Source: DASYTH01 sp045806965 (lineage in GTDB: Bacteria; Actinomycetota; Actinomycetes; Mycobacteriales; Pseudonocardiaceae). Taken from it: DNA of 64,000 nucleotides. The position numbers were made by a program, and so were the translations under genes. Of the stretch, positions 1-7,936 are shown piece after piece. The number at the start of each line of letters is the position of its first letter. Position 1 is the stretch's first letter. The stretch spans positions 62,001 through 126,000 of the forward strand of contig JBJMIG010000038.1 in assembly GCA_045806965.1 (NCBI GenBank), written 5' to 3'. A model generated the notes under the pieces. That model ran no database searches. It was not told the DNA's origin and saw nothing but the letters and a program-made list of their open reading frames with translations.

Positions 1-644
1 ACATGGCAGCGAAAGCCGCGGTCCTCGGCGAGCGTGCGGGCCTGCGGCACGATGGTCTGGGCGGCCAGCACGCCGCCGACCGGGGCGAGCAGCGGATCCC
101 GGTTGAGCAGCTCGACGTAGCGGCTGAGCTGGTCGACCGCCTCGATGGTGGCGCGACGCTTGATCTCCACGGCCCAATGGCGCGGGCGGGCAGCGGCTCC
201 GGCGGCGAGCGCGACGGTGGCGCCGGAGGAGTCCCGGCACAGGATGTCGACCGGCCCGATCGCGGTCGGGTACTCGCGGCGGATCAGCGACCAGCTCTCG
301 TCGAGGGTGCCGATGTGCGCGGCGAGCAGCTCCTGCAGGTGCGCCTCCACGCCGTCCTTCACCAGGCCGGGTTCGGGCCCGAGGTCGTGGCCGGAGTTGT
401 GCAGGATCTCGGCGATGAGGATGATCAGCCGTTCGCCCGCCTTGTTCTCGACGGTCCAGGTGTCCGGGGACTCGGTGAGCCAGCAGGGCGGACTCATCCA
501 GTTCAGCGGTTTGTAGGCCCGGTCGTCGGAGTGGATGGACACCGAGCCGTCCGCCTTGATCAACAACAGCCGGGTGGCCATGGGCAGGTGGGCGGTGAGC
601 CGGCCGGCGTAGTCGACCTGGCACCGGGCGATGACGAGGCGCAC
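1..644 (-). CDS. nucS: Mismatch-specific endonuclease NucS (3' end cut off by window edge)
   Basis: NucS (EndoMS) cuts both strands at mismatches and provides non-canonical mismatch repair in actinobacteria and archaea that lack MutS/MutL. The protein starts at a GTG and reads VRLVIARCQVDYAGRL, followed by LTAHLPMATRLLLIKADGS, the characteristic N-terminal beta-rich domain. Farther on it reads PQARTLAEDRGFRCHV, the usual near-C-terminal segment of the family. About 214 codons are inside the window, so only roughly the last ten to twenty residues are missing. It is divergent from the Nudix gene with a gap of about 36 bp, so the two promoters must overlap or lie inside the genes. Its position near murA and the atp operon matches the mycobacterial map. 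Confidence 0.9.
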   Translation of the reverse strand, partial: MRLVIARCQVDYAGRLTAHLPMATRLLLIKADGSVSIHSDDRAYKPLNWMSPPCWLTESPDTWTVENKAGERLIILIAEILHNSGHDLGPEPGLVKDGVEAHLQELLAAHIGTLDESWSLIRREYPTAIGPVDILCRDSSGATVALAAGAAARPRHWAVEIKRRATIEAVDQLSRYVELLNRDPLLAPVGGVLAAQTIVPQARTLAEDRGFRCH

Positions 645-680
645 GCGGGCGAGGGTAGCGGGGTGGGCCAGGATCGCGGC

Positions 681-1214
681 ATGAGAGCCCTCGAGTCCCG
701 GCAGGTGTACGCCAACGCGTGGATGACCGTGCGGGAGGACGTGATCCGGCGGCCGGACGGGTCGGAGGGGATCTTCGGCGTCGTGGACAAGCCAGGGTAC
801 GCGCTGGTCATCCCCTGGGATGGGCAGCGGTTCATGCTGGTCGAGCAGTTCCGGTACCCGCTCGGCGTGCGACGCTGGGAGTTCCCGCAGGGCACCGCGC
901 CGAAGCGGGCCGACGTGGACGCCGCCGAGCTGGCCGCGCGGGAGCTGCGCGAAGAGACCGGGTTGATCGCGAGCCGGCTCGACGAACTCGGCACGCTCGA
1001 CGTGGCGCCGGGCATGTCCAGCCAGCGCGGCCGGGTGTTCCTGGCCACCGGGCTCACCGAGGGTCCGCCGCAACGCGAACACGAGGAGCAGGACATGCGC
1101 TGCGCCTGGTTCGGCCGCGCCGAGCTCGACGCCATGATCAGGAACTCGGAGATCACCGACTCGCAGTCCCTGGCCGCCTACGCGCTGTTGCTGCTGCGTG
1201 AGCGGGCACCGTAA
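681..1214 (+). CDS. NUDIX hydrolase, ADP-ribose pyrophosphatase-like
   Basis: This predicted cytosolic hydrolase of nucleoside-diphosphate-X compounds has 177 residues. The Nudix box is recognisable around residues 70-95, ending in AARELREETGL (REUxEExGU). The preceding glycine loop reads QGTAPKRADVD and appears to be two residues longer than the standard box. The N-terminal strand (SRQVYANAWMTVREDVI) and the IPWDGQRFMLVEQFRYP segment resemble ADP-ribose pyrophosphatase relatives. The ATG at 681 is chosen because the open frame upstream is antisense to nucS. The substrate cannot be read from sequence. Confidence 0.85.
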   Translation: MRALESRQVYANAWMTVREDVIRRPDGSEGIFGVVDKPGYALVIPWDGQRFMLVEQFRYPLGVRRWEFPQGTAPKRADVDAAELAARELREETGLIASRLDELGTLDVAPGMSSQRGRVFLATGLTEGPPQREHEEQDMRCAWFGRAELDAMIRNSEITDSQSLAAYALLLLRERAP

Positions 1215-1260
1215 GAGCGCCCGCCGCCGGCGAGCAGCGTCCGCGAGCAGTTGGGGTTCA

Positions 1261-1373
1261 GCGGAAGGTCACCTTCATGCGCTTCTAAACGCGGATGTCA
1301 CCTTCCGCTGTATCTAGACGCGGAATGTCACCTTCCGCTGTATCTAGCAGCGGAATGTCACCTGCCGCTGTAA
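1261..1373. repeat. Dispersed repeat family A, four tandem copies
   Basis: Four imperfect copies of GCGGAATGTCACCTTCCGC plus TGTATCTA start near 1261, 1291, 1320 and 1350, giving a period of about 30 bp. Each full copy can form a hairpin (GCGGAA/TTCCGC arms around TGTCACC). The array lies between the convergent Nudix and enoyl-CoA hydratase genes. Related copies occur at 30322-30375 and 44078-44102, also between convergent genes, which suggests a mobile or transcription-terminating palindromic repeat. Confidence 0.75.
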
Positions 1374-1387
1374 GAGCCGGAGGGCCG

Positions 1388-2161
1388 TCAGTCGGGCCAG
1401 ACCGGCTTGCGCTTCTCGAGGAACGCCGCCATTCCCTCGCGGGCGCCGGGCAGTTGCGCGGTCCCGGCCATCACCTCGAGCGCGATCGCGTAGGCGTCCG
1501 CCTCGGGCCGGTCGAGCTGCGCGTACAGGGTCTGCTTGCCGATCCCCTTGCCCGCCCGGCTGCCCCTGGTCGCGCGGCCGAGCAGCTCGTCGACCGCGTC
1601 GTCGAGCTGCTCGTCCGGGACCACCCGGTTGATCAGCCCCCACTGCTCAGCGGTCCGCGCGTCGATCACGTCGCCGGTGAGCGCCAGCTCCATCAAGCGC
1701 TTGCGGCCGATGGAGCGGGCCACCGGCACCGCAGGCGTGTGGCAGAACCAGCCGGCCTTTCCGCCGGGCAGCGCGAACCCGGCCGACTCGCCGGCGACGG
1801 CCAGGTCGCAGGAGGCCACCAGCTGGCAGCCGGCGGCGGTGGCCAGCCCGTGCACCCGGGCGACGACGACCTGCGCGACAGACTGGATGGTGCGCATCAG
1901 CTCGGTACACAGCCGCAGCAACTCCCGCACCCCAACCAGGTCGCGCGCGGCGACGTCGGCGAAGTCATGGCCGGCGGAGAACACCGGGCCATCGCCGCCG
2001 AGCACGATGCCGGTGGCGTCGGTCCCACCGGCTTCCCGGAACGCGGCCAGCAGCTCGGCCAGGTGCTCCTCGGAGAGCGAGTTGCGCCTGGCCGCGCGGT
2101 TCATCGTGATCCGGACCGTGCCGCCCTCGCGCTTGACCAGGATGTGCCGGTAGTCGGTCAT
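1388..2161 (-). CDS. Enoyl-CoA hydratase/isomerase family protein
   Basis: This is a crotonase-fold protein of 257 residues, the usual family length. It contains the oxyanion-hole segments FSAGHDFADV (about residues 63-72) and VHGLATAAGCQLVASCDLAVA (about 105-125). Its ATG overlaps the stop of the mutase gene by 4 bp (ATGA), so the two are translationally coupled. That context suggests a role in acyl-CoA or ethylmalonyl-CoA carbon flow, but the substrate is not shown by the sequence. The positions that carry catalytic glutamates in true hydratases are not obvious here, so a different crotonase reaction is possible. Confidence 0.8.
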   Translation of the reverse strand: MTDYRHILVKREGGTVRITMNRAARRNSLSEEHLAELLAAFREAGGTDATGIVLGGDGPVFSAGHDFADVAARDLVGVRELLRLCTELMRTIQSVAQVVVARVHGLATAAGCQLVASCDLAVAGESAGFALPGGKAGWFCHTPAVPVARSIGRKRLMELALTGDVIDARTAEQWGLINRVVPDEQLDDAVDELLGRATRGSRAGKGIGKQTLYAQLDRPEADAYAIALEVMAGTAQLPGAREGMAAFLEKRKPVWPD

Positions 2162-4185
2162 GGGCTCAACGGTAGCCCGTTGGCCTCCCGAATCACCCTG
2201 ACGATGTCCGCCATCATGTCGTTGATCTGGTAGTCCTTCGGCGTGTACACCCGGGCCACGCCGCGTTCGGCGAGCGCCCTGGCATCCTCCGGCGGGATGA
2301 TGCCGCCGACGATCACCGGGATCTCGCCCGCGCCGGCCGCGCGCAGCCCGTCGATCACCGCGGGCACCACCTCGACGTGTGAGCCGGACAGGATGGACAG
2401 GCCGACCACGTGTACGCCTTCCTGCACGGCGGCGGCCACGATCTCCTCGGGGGTCAACCGAATCCCCTGGTAGATCACTTCGAAGCCGGCGTCCCTGGCC
2501 CGCACCGCGATCTGCTCGGCGCCGTTGGAGTGCCCGTCCAGTCCGGGCTTGCCGACCAGCATGCGCAGCTTCTGGCCGAGCTCGGCAGCGGTCGCCTCGA
2601 CCAGATCGCGCACCCTGGCCAGGTCGGCTCCGGGCGCACCGGCCGCCGACGCGCCGGATACCCCGGTCGGCGCCCGGTACTCGCCGAACACCTCGCGCAA
2701 CGCCGCCGCCCACTCCCCGGTGGTCACCCCTGCCGCGGCGCAGTCCAGCGTCGCGTCCATCAGGTTCGCCGACGACTTCGCGGTGTCCCGCAACACGTCC
2801 AGTGCCTTGTCCACATCGGACTGACTGCGCTTCGCACGCCAGCGGTTGATCGCCTCGACGGCGTGCTTCTCCACGTCCGGGTCCGGCAGGTGGATCACGT
2901 CGGCGCCCTCGGCCTGCAACGGGCTCGGCTCGGTGGTGTCGAACCGGTTCACCCCGACCACGATCTCCTCGCCGGCCTCGATCCGGCGCCGCCGCTCGGC
3001 CAGCGAGGTGACCAGTGCGGTCTTCATGTATCCGCTGTCCACCGCGGCCACCGTGCCGCCCATGCCGTCCACCCGTTCGATCTCCGCCCGCGCGCCGGCC
3101 ACGATCTCGTCCACCTTGGCCGCGATCACCGGCGAGCCGTCGAAGATGTCCTCATACTCCAGCAGATCCGTCTCGTAGGCGAGCACCTGCTGCATGCGCA
3201 GCGCCCACTGCTGGTCCCACGGCCGTGGCAGGCCGAGCGCCTCGTTCCAGGCCGGCAGCTGGATGGCTCTGGCCCTGGCGTTGCGGGACAGCGTCACCGC
3301 GAGCATCTCGAGCACGATCCGCTGCACGTTGTTCTCCGGCTGCGCCTCGGTCAACCCCAGCGAGTTGACCTGCACGCCGTAGCGGAACCGGCGCTGCTTC
3401 GGGTCCTCGATGCCGTAGCGCTCCCGGGTGAGCTCGTCCCAGAGCGTGGCGAACGCGCGTAGCTTGCAGGTCTCCTCGACGAAACGCACCCCGGCGTTGA
3501 CGAAGAACGAGATGCGCGCGACCACGTCGCCGAACTTCTCCTCGGGCACCTGGCCGGAGGCGCGCACCGCGTCCAGCACCGCGGTCGCCGTGCACAGCGA
3601 GAAGGCCACCTCCTGCACCGGCGTCGCGCCGGCCTCCTGGAGGTGGTAGCTGCACACGTTGATCGGGTTCCAGCGCGGCACGTTGGCCACCGTCCAGGCG
3701 ACCATGTCGGTGATCAGCCGCAGGCTCGGACCCGGCGGGAACACGTAGGTGCCCCGGGACAGGTACTCCTTGATGATGTCGTTCTGCGTGGTGCCGGTGA
3801 GCCTGGCGACCACCTCGTGCCAGTCCGTGCCGGCCTCGGCGGCCTGCTCCTGAGCCACGCTGATGTAGAGCGCGAGCAGCCACATGGCCGTCGCGTTGAT
3901 GGTCATCGAGGTGTTCGCCTCGGCCAGCGGCATGTCGGCGAACAGGGCGCGCATGTCGCCGATGTGCCCGACCGGCACACCGACCTTGCCGACCTCGCCC
4001 CTGGCCAGCGGGTGGTCCGGGTCGTAGCCGGTCTGGGTCGGCAGGTCGAACGCGACGGAGAGCCCGGTCTGGCCCTTGGCGAGGTTGCGCCGGTAGAGCT
4101 CGTTCGACGCCGCCGCCGAGGAATGCCCCGCGTAGGTGCGCATCACCCAGGGCCGGTCCCGCTCACGGTCGGTCGGATACGGCAT
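2158..4185 (-). CDS. meaA: Ethylmalonyl-CoA mutase (MeaA-type, B12-dependent)
   Basis: This mutase of 675 residues belongs to the MeaA/Ecm branch of adenosylcobalamin-dependent acyl-CoA mutases, which convert (2R)-ethylmalonyl-CoA to methylsuccinyl-CoA. The N-terminal catalytic barrel starts RPWVMRTYAGHSSA and contains AFDLPTQTGYDPDHP and SRGTYVFPPGPSLRLI. The C-terminal B12-binding domain (from about residue 545) has the DxHxxG motif in KPGLDGHSNGAEQ and then GLSILSGSH. Substrate-binding and cobalamin domains are in one polypeptide, as in MeaA. A GGGAGG ribosome binding site precedes the ATG. Methylmalonyl-CoA mutase activity is an alternative, but the MeaA-like N-terminus makes it less likely. 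Confidence 0.88.
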   Translation of the reverse strand: MPYPTDRERDRPWVMRTYAGHSSAAASNELYRRNLAKGQTGLSVAFDLPTQTGYDPDHPLARGEVGKVGVPVGHIGDMRALFADMPLAEANTSMTINATAMWLLALYISVAQEQAAEAGTDWHEVVARLTGTTQNDIIKEYLSRGTYVFPPGPSLRLITDMVAWTVANVPRWNPINVCSYHLQEAGATPVQEVAFSLCTATAVLDAVRASGQVPEEKFGDVVARISFFVNAGVRFVEETCKLRAFATLWDELTRERYGIEDPKQRRFRYGVQVNSLGLTEAQPENNVQRIVLEMLAVTLSRNARARAIQLPAWNEALGLPRPWDQQWALRMQQVLAYETDLLEYEDIFDGSPVIAAKVDEIVAGARAEIERVDGMGGTVAAVDSGYMKTALVTSLAERRRRIEAGEEIVVGVNRFDTTEPSPLQAEGADVIHLPDPDVEKHAVEAINRWRAKRSQSDVDKALDVLRDTAKSSANLMDATLDCAAAGVTTGEWAAALREVFGEYRAPTGVSGASAAGAPGADLARVRDLVEATAAELGQKLRMLVGKPGLDGHSNGAEQIAVRARDAGFEVIYQGIRLTPEEIVAAAVQEGVHVVGLSILSGSHVEVVPAVIDGLRAAGAGEIPVIVGGIIPPEDARALAERGVARVYTPKDYQINDMMADIVRVIREANGLPLSP

Positions 4186-4243
4186 CGGATACCTCCCGTC
4201 CAGCTCGGGTTAAGCGTACTGGCGGGTAACTAGTTCGGCCGGG

Positions 4244-4576
4244 GTGCCATTCCTCACAGGTGTTGCGGACAATGGGTTGGTGCCCGCCTACACACTGGTG
4301 GTGCCCCTGCTGGCGATCGGGGTGCTCGCGCTCGTGCTTCGCTGGGCGTCGAACCTGGACACGGACAAGGCGCACCGAAAGGACTACGGCCTGCTGCGCG
4401 AGGTGGCCAAGGTGCCGAGCTCGACCGCGGCGCGGGTGGTCGAGCTGCGCCTGCGGCAGGCCGGCGTGCGCGCCACCACGGTGCCCGCCGACGACGGCGA
4501 CGGCATGCGCATCCTGGTCTTCCCCGCCGACGAGCCCACCGCCATCCGCGCGCTGCTCTCCCTGCCCGGCGCCTGA
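4244..4576 (+). CDS. Small membrane-anchored protein with DUF2007-like cytosolic domain
   Basis: The protein has 110 residues from a GTG, but the start is uncertain; a later GTG or TTG near 4275-4280 would keep the membrane segment. One transmembrane helix (YTLVVPLLAIGVLALVLRWA) is followed by a compact soluble domain of about 55 residues (AARVVELRLRQAGVRATTVPADDG...MRILVFPADEPTAIRALL). The soluble part resembles the small alpha/beta fold of DUF2007 signal-transducing proteins, but that assignment is from memory of the pattern. It is divergent from meaA with less than 60 bp between them. Confidence 0.6.
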   Translation: MPFLTGVADNGLVPAYTLVVPLLAIGVLALVLRWASNLDTDKAHRKDYGLLREVAKVPSSTAARVVELRLRQAGVRATTVPADDGDGMRILVFPADEPTAIRALLSLPGA

Positions 4577-4583
4577 GCACCCC

Positions 4584-4664
4584 GCGAGTCTCGCGCCGGG
4601 GTTCGCCACGTCCGCCCGGCGTTGCCCGAGCGCGAGACTCGCTTGCCTGAGCGCGAGACTCGCG
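4584..4664. repeat. Dispersed repeat family B, locus 1
   Basis: The gap between the small membrane gene and ggt contains CGCGAGTCTCGCGC and then, inverted, two copies of GAGCGCGAGACTCGC separated by TTGCCT. These form nested hairpins. The same core recurs at 44008-44252 and 58283-58376. The position between convergent genes suggests a bidirectional terminator or a REP-like element. Confidence 0.7.
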
Positions 4665-4667
4665 CGG

Positions 4668-6503
4668 TTAGGGGCGGGGGAAGAGCACGGCGGCCGCGCT
4701 GCCGCCACGGCGGACCGGCTCCCCGGCCGCGAGGACCTCACCGTGCGGGAGGAACTCCAGGCCCGACGCGACGCCGATGGTCGGCGGGACCGTGATCGTC
4801 GGATCCAGCGGCGAGGTGTTGGAGACCGCGAAGCGCTGCCCGAGCTGCTGCAGTCCCGGCGTGGTCGGCAGCTCCAGGAACGCGGGCTCGGCCTGGGTGG
4901 TGGCCCCGTTGCGCTGGGAGGCGCGCGGGGCGGCGATGGCGTCGGGCAGGGACATGCCGAAGTCCACCCGGTTGATCAGGATCTGGAGCACCGTGGTGAT
5001 GATCGAGGCGCCGCCGGGCGAGCCGACCGCGAGGAACGGTTGCCCGTGCCGCAGCACGATGGTCGGCGACATGCTGGACCGTGGGCGCTTGCCGGCGGCC
5101 GGCAGGTTCGGGTCCGGCGCGCTGCCCTGGGTCGGCGCGAAGTTGAAGTCGGTCAGCTCGTTGTTGAGCAGGAAACCGCGGCCCGGCACCACGACGCCGC
5201 TGCCGCCGAGCTGCTCGATGGTGTTGGTGTAGGAGACCACGTTGCCCCACCGGTCGCTGACCACGAAGTGGTTGGTGTGCGCGCCGTCGTTGCCCGGCGT
5301 GGTGCCCACGGTCGCGAGCGAGCAGTCCGGCGCGCCGTTCGGGTCACCGGGAGCGACCGGGCTGGTCGACGCCTGCGCCGGGTTGATCAGGCAGGCCCGC
5401 TGCTCGGCGAACCGGTCGGAGAGCAGCGCCCGCTGCGGCACGTTCACGAACGCCGGGTCGCCGATGAACCGGTTGCGGTCCGCGAAGGCCAGCCGGGTGG
5501 ACTCCAGATAGTGGTGCAGCGCCTGCACACGGTCCATTGTGGACAACGGGAAGCGCTCCATGATGTTGAGCGCCTCGCCGGTGGTGATCCCGCCGCTGGA
5601 GGATGGCGGCATCCCGTAGACGTCCAGCCCGCGGTAGCCCACGTGCGACGGGTTCCGATCGATGGTGCGGTAGTCGCGCAGGTCGGCCAGCGTCATCCGG
5701 CCCGGGATCGGCACCAGCGTGGCGTCCGGCGCCAGCGGCAGGTGCCGCACCGCGTTCACCAGGTCGCGCCCGACCGAGCCGCCGTAGAGCGCGTCGATGC
5801 CGTGCCGGGCGATCTCCCGGTAGGTGTCGGCCAGGTCCGGGTTGCGCAACCGGGAGCCGATCGCCGGCAGCGCGCCGCCGGGCAGGAACAGCTCGCGGGT
5901 GGAGCTGAACTGGTTGAACCGGGCCTGGTTCTGCCTGGTCTGCTCCTGGAAACTGGCGTCGACGACGAAGCCGCGCTCGGCCACCTCGATCGCCGGCCGC
6001 AGGTCGTCGGCCAGGCTGAACCGGCCCCACCGGTTCAGCGCGCGTTGCCAGGTTGCCAGGTTGCCCGGCACGCCGACGGACAGTCCGCTGGTCACCGCCT
6101 TGGCGAAGGGCAGCGGTGCGCCGGCCGCGTCAAGGAACATCGACGCGTCGCCCGCGGCCGGCGTGGTCTCCCGGCCGTCGATGGTGAACACCTGGTGCCG
6201 GCGGGCGTCGTAGAACACGAAGTACCCGCCCCCGCCGACGCCGGCCACGTACGGGTCGGTCACGCCGAGCGTGGCGGCGACCGAGACGGCGGCGTCGGCC
6301 GCGGTCCCGCCCCGGCGCAGCACGGCGAGTCCGGCGTTGGTCGAGTCCAGCGTGTCCGAGACGACCGCGCCACCGAACCCGCGGGCCACCGCGTGCTTGG
6401 CCGGCGGGGTCTCGGCGGCCGCTGGCGGGGCCAGCGGCGCCCCGGCGACCGCGGCGGCGGCGAGTATTCCGACGGACAACACCGAGCTGACTCGACGGCG
6501 CAC
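4668..6503 (-). CDS. ggt: Secreted gamma-glutamyltransferase
   Basis: This is a predicted exported Ntn-hydrolase of 611 residues that cleaves gamma-glutamyl amide bonds in glutathione-like thiols or gamma-glutamyl peptides. A signal peptide begins at the chosen GTG (VRRRVSSVLSVGILAAAAVAG...). An AAGGAG ribosome binding site lies seven bases upstream of this GTG, so the longer open frame to 6566 is rejected. The autoprocessing and catalytic Thr lies in the motif HTNHFVVSDRWGN, the counterpart of TTHxSVVDxxGN. The glycine-rich PGGASIITT and SPGG segments of the small subunit are present. It follows murA but is separated by a short gap. Confidence 0.9.
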   Translation of the reverse strand: MRRRVSSVLSVGILAAAAVAGAPLAPPAAAETPPAKHAVARGFGGAVVSDTLDSTNAGLAVLRRGGTAADAAVSVAATLGVTDPYVAGVGGGGYFVFYDARRHQVFTIDGRETTPAAGDASMFLDAAGAPLPFAKAVTSGLSVGVPGNLATWQRALNRWGRFSLADDLRPAIEVAERGFVVDASFQEQTRQNQARFNQFSSTRELFLPGGALPAIGSRLRNPDLADTYREIARHGIDALYGGSVGRDLVNAVRHLPLAPDATLVPIPGRMTLADLRDYRTIDRNPSHVGYRGLDVYGMPPSSSGGITTGEALNIMERFPLSTMDRVQALHHYLESTRLAFADRNRFIGDPAFVNVPQRALLSDRFAEQRACLINPAQASTSPVAPGDPNGAPDCSLATVGTTPGNDGAHTNHFVVSDRWGNVVSYTNTIEQLGGSGVVVPGRGFLLNNELTDFNFAPTQGSAPDPNLPAAGKRPRSSMSPTIVLRHGQPFLAVGSPGGASIITTVLQILINRVDFGMSLPDAIAAPRASQRNGATTQAEPAFLELPTTPGLQQLGQRFAVSNTSPLDPTITVPPTIGVASGLEFLPHGEVLAAGEPVRRGGSAAAVLFPRP

Positions 6504-6558
6504 GACGAGCTCCTTGCGTGGGGAACAGGGTTCTCCTGTTGTACCCCGCTGCCGGACG

Positions 6559-7833
6559 CTATGCACGCTCCGGATCGCCGGAGATCCGGCGCACGTCCGC
6601 GCCGAGGCGAACCATGTTCTCCACGAACAGCGGGTAGCCGCGGTCGATGTGGAACACGTCCCAGACCTCGGTGACCCCGTCGGCGCACAGCCCGGCCAGC
6701 ACCAGGCCGACCCCGGCGCGGATGTCCGAGGCCCAAACCGGCGCGCTGGACAGCTCTTCGACCCCGCGCACCACCGCGTGGTGGCCGTCGGTGCGGGCGT
6801 CCGCGCCGAGCCGGACCATCTCCTCGATGAACCGGAACCGGGCCTCGAACAGGTTCTCGGTGATCATCGAGGTGCCGTCGGCGATCGAGGCCATCGCGAC
6901 CGCGAACGGCTGGAGGTCGGTGGCGAACCCCGGGTAGGGCAGGGTCACGAAGTCGACGGCGGCCGGCCGCTCCCGCTGAACCACCCGGAACGCCTGCCCG
7001 TCGACGGGCGTCACCTCCGCGCCGGCCAGCCGCAGCTTCTCGAGCACCAGGTCGAGGTGGTGCGGATCGACGCCGCGAACGGTCACGTCACCCCTGGTCA
7101 TGGCGGCGGCGAAGGCCCAGGTGGCGCCGACGATCCGGTCGCCGATCACCCGGTGCGCGGTTGACTGGAGCGAGTCGACCCCGTGCACGGTCAGCGTGGA
7201 CGTGCCCGCGCCCTCGATCTTGCCGCCCATCTGCTGCAACATCGTGCACAGGTCGATGATCTCCGGCTCTCGGGCGGCGTTGTCGATCACCGTGGTGCCG
7301 CTGGCCAGCACCGCGGCCATCAGGATGTTCTCGGTGGCCCCGACGCTGGGGAAGTCCAGCCAGATCTCCGCCCCGTGCAGGCCTTCCGCCGTGGCCACCA
7401 CGCAGCCGTGCTCGATCTCGGAGCGCGCGCCGAGCTGGCGCAGACCGCTCTGGTGCATGTCCAGCGGCCGGGAGCCGATCGCGTCCCCGCCGGGCAGCGC
7501 CACCACCGCCCGCTTGCAGCGGCCGATCAACGGACCGAGCACGCAGACCGAGGCGCGCAGCTTGCCCATCGAGGCCGAGGTGGCCCGGTGGTTCAGCACC
7601 GCGGGCGTGGTGATCTCGACCCGGTCGCCGTCGATGTGGACCGTGCAGCCCAGGCTGCGCAGCACGTCGCCCATCAGCGGAACGTCGAGGATCTGCGGGC
7701 AGTTGACGAGGGTGGTGGTGCCCTCGGCGAGCAGCGCCGCGGCCATCAGCTTGAGCACACTGTTCTTGGCGCCCACCACGTCGACCTCGCCGACGAGCCG
7801 CGCGCCGCCATGAACCCGAAAGTGCTCCGTCAC
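6559..7833 (-). CDS. murA: UDP-N-acetylglucosamine 1-carboxyvinyltransferase, Asp-type active site
   Basis: MurA transfers enolpyruvate from PEP to UDP-GlcNAc, the first committed step of peptidoglycan synthesis. The 424-residue protein starts MTEHFRVHGGARLVGEVDVVGAKNSVLKL and has the full inside-out barrel sequence. The active-site loop reads ALPGGDAIGSRPLD. The position of the catalytic and fosfomycin-reactive Cys (Cys115 in E. coli) is Asp, as in mycobacteria, where it gives intrinsic fosfomycin resistance. In the mycobacterial map murA also lies close to the DUF2550 gene downstream of atpC. Confidence 0.95.
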   Translation of the reverse strand: MTEHFRVHGGARLVGEVDVVGAKNSVLKLMAAALLAEGTTTLVNCPQILDVPLMGDVLRSLGCTVHIDGDRVEITTPAVLNHRATSASMGKLRASVCVLGPLIGRCKRAVVALPGGDAIGSRPLDMHQSGLRQLGARSEIEHGCVVATAEGLHGAEIWLDFPSVGATENILMAAVLASGTTVIDNAAREPEIIDLCTMLQQMGGKIEGAGTSTLTVHGVDSLQSTAHRVIGDRIVGATWAFAAAMTRGDVTVRGVDPHHLDLVLEKLRLAGAEVTPVDGQAFRVVQRERPAAVDFVTLPYPGFATDLQPFAVAMASIADGTSMITENLFEARFRFIEEMVRLGADARTDGHHAVVRGVEELSSAPVWASDIRAGVGLVLAGLCADGVTEVWDVFHIDRGYPLFVENMVRLGADVRRISGDPERA

Positions 7834-7936
7834 GAGCGCCCATCATGCCGCCCGGACCCGGCGCGCCTCCCTGGGGGCGTGCTCGGTGCCGCCGCGCTGG
7901 TGTGATGTGCTGTCGTTTGTGCTCCGGCACGGGACA

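Noticed and set aside
3..680. Plus-strand N-terminal extension of the Nudix frame and a 198-codon minus-strand frame over the Nudix gene
   Set aside because: The left part is antisense to nucS, whose family sequence is unmistakable, and the Nudix domain starts at the ATG at 681.
1261..1373. 30-bp periodic repeats considered as a CRISPR array
   Set aside because: The unit itself fills the whole period with only a few bases between copies, so there are no spacers, and no cas genes are nearby.
4260..6674. 804-codon plus-strand frame over ggt
   Set aside because: It is antisense to ggt and its composition is that of a GC-rich shadow; ggt has a signal peptide and active-site motif.
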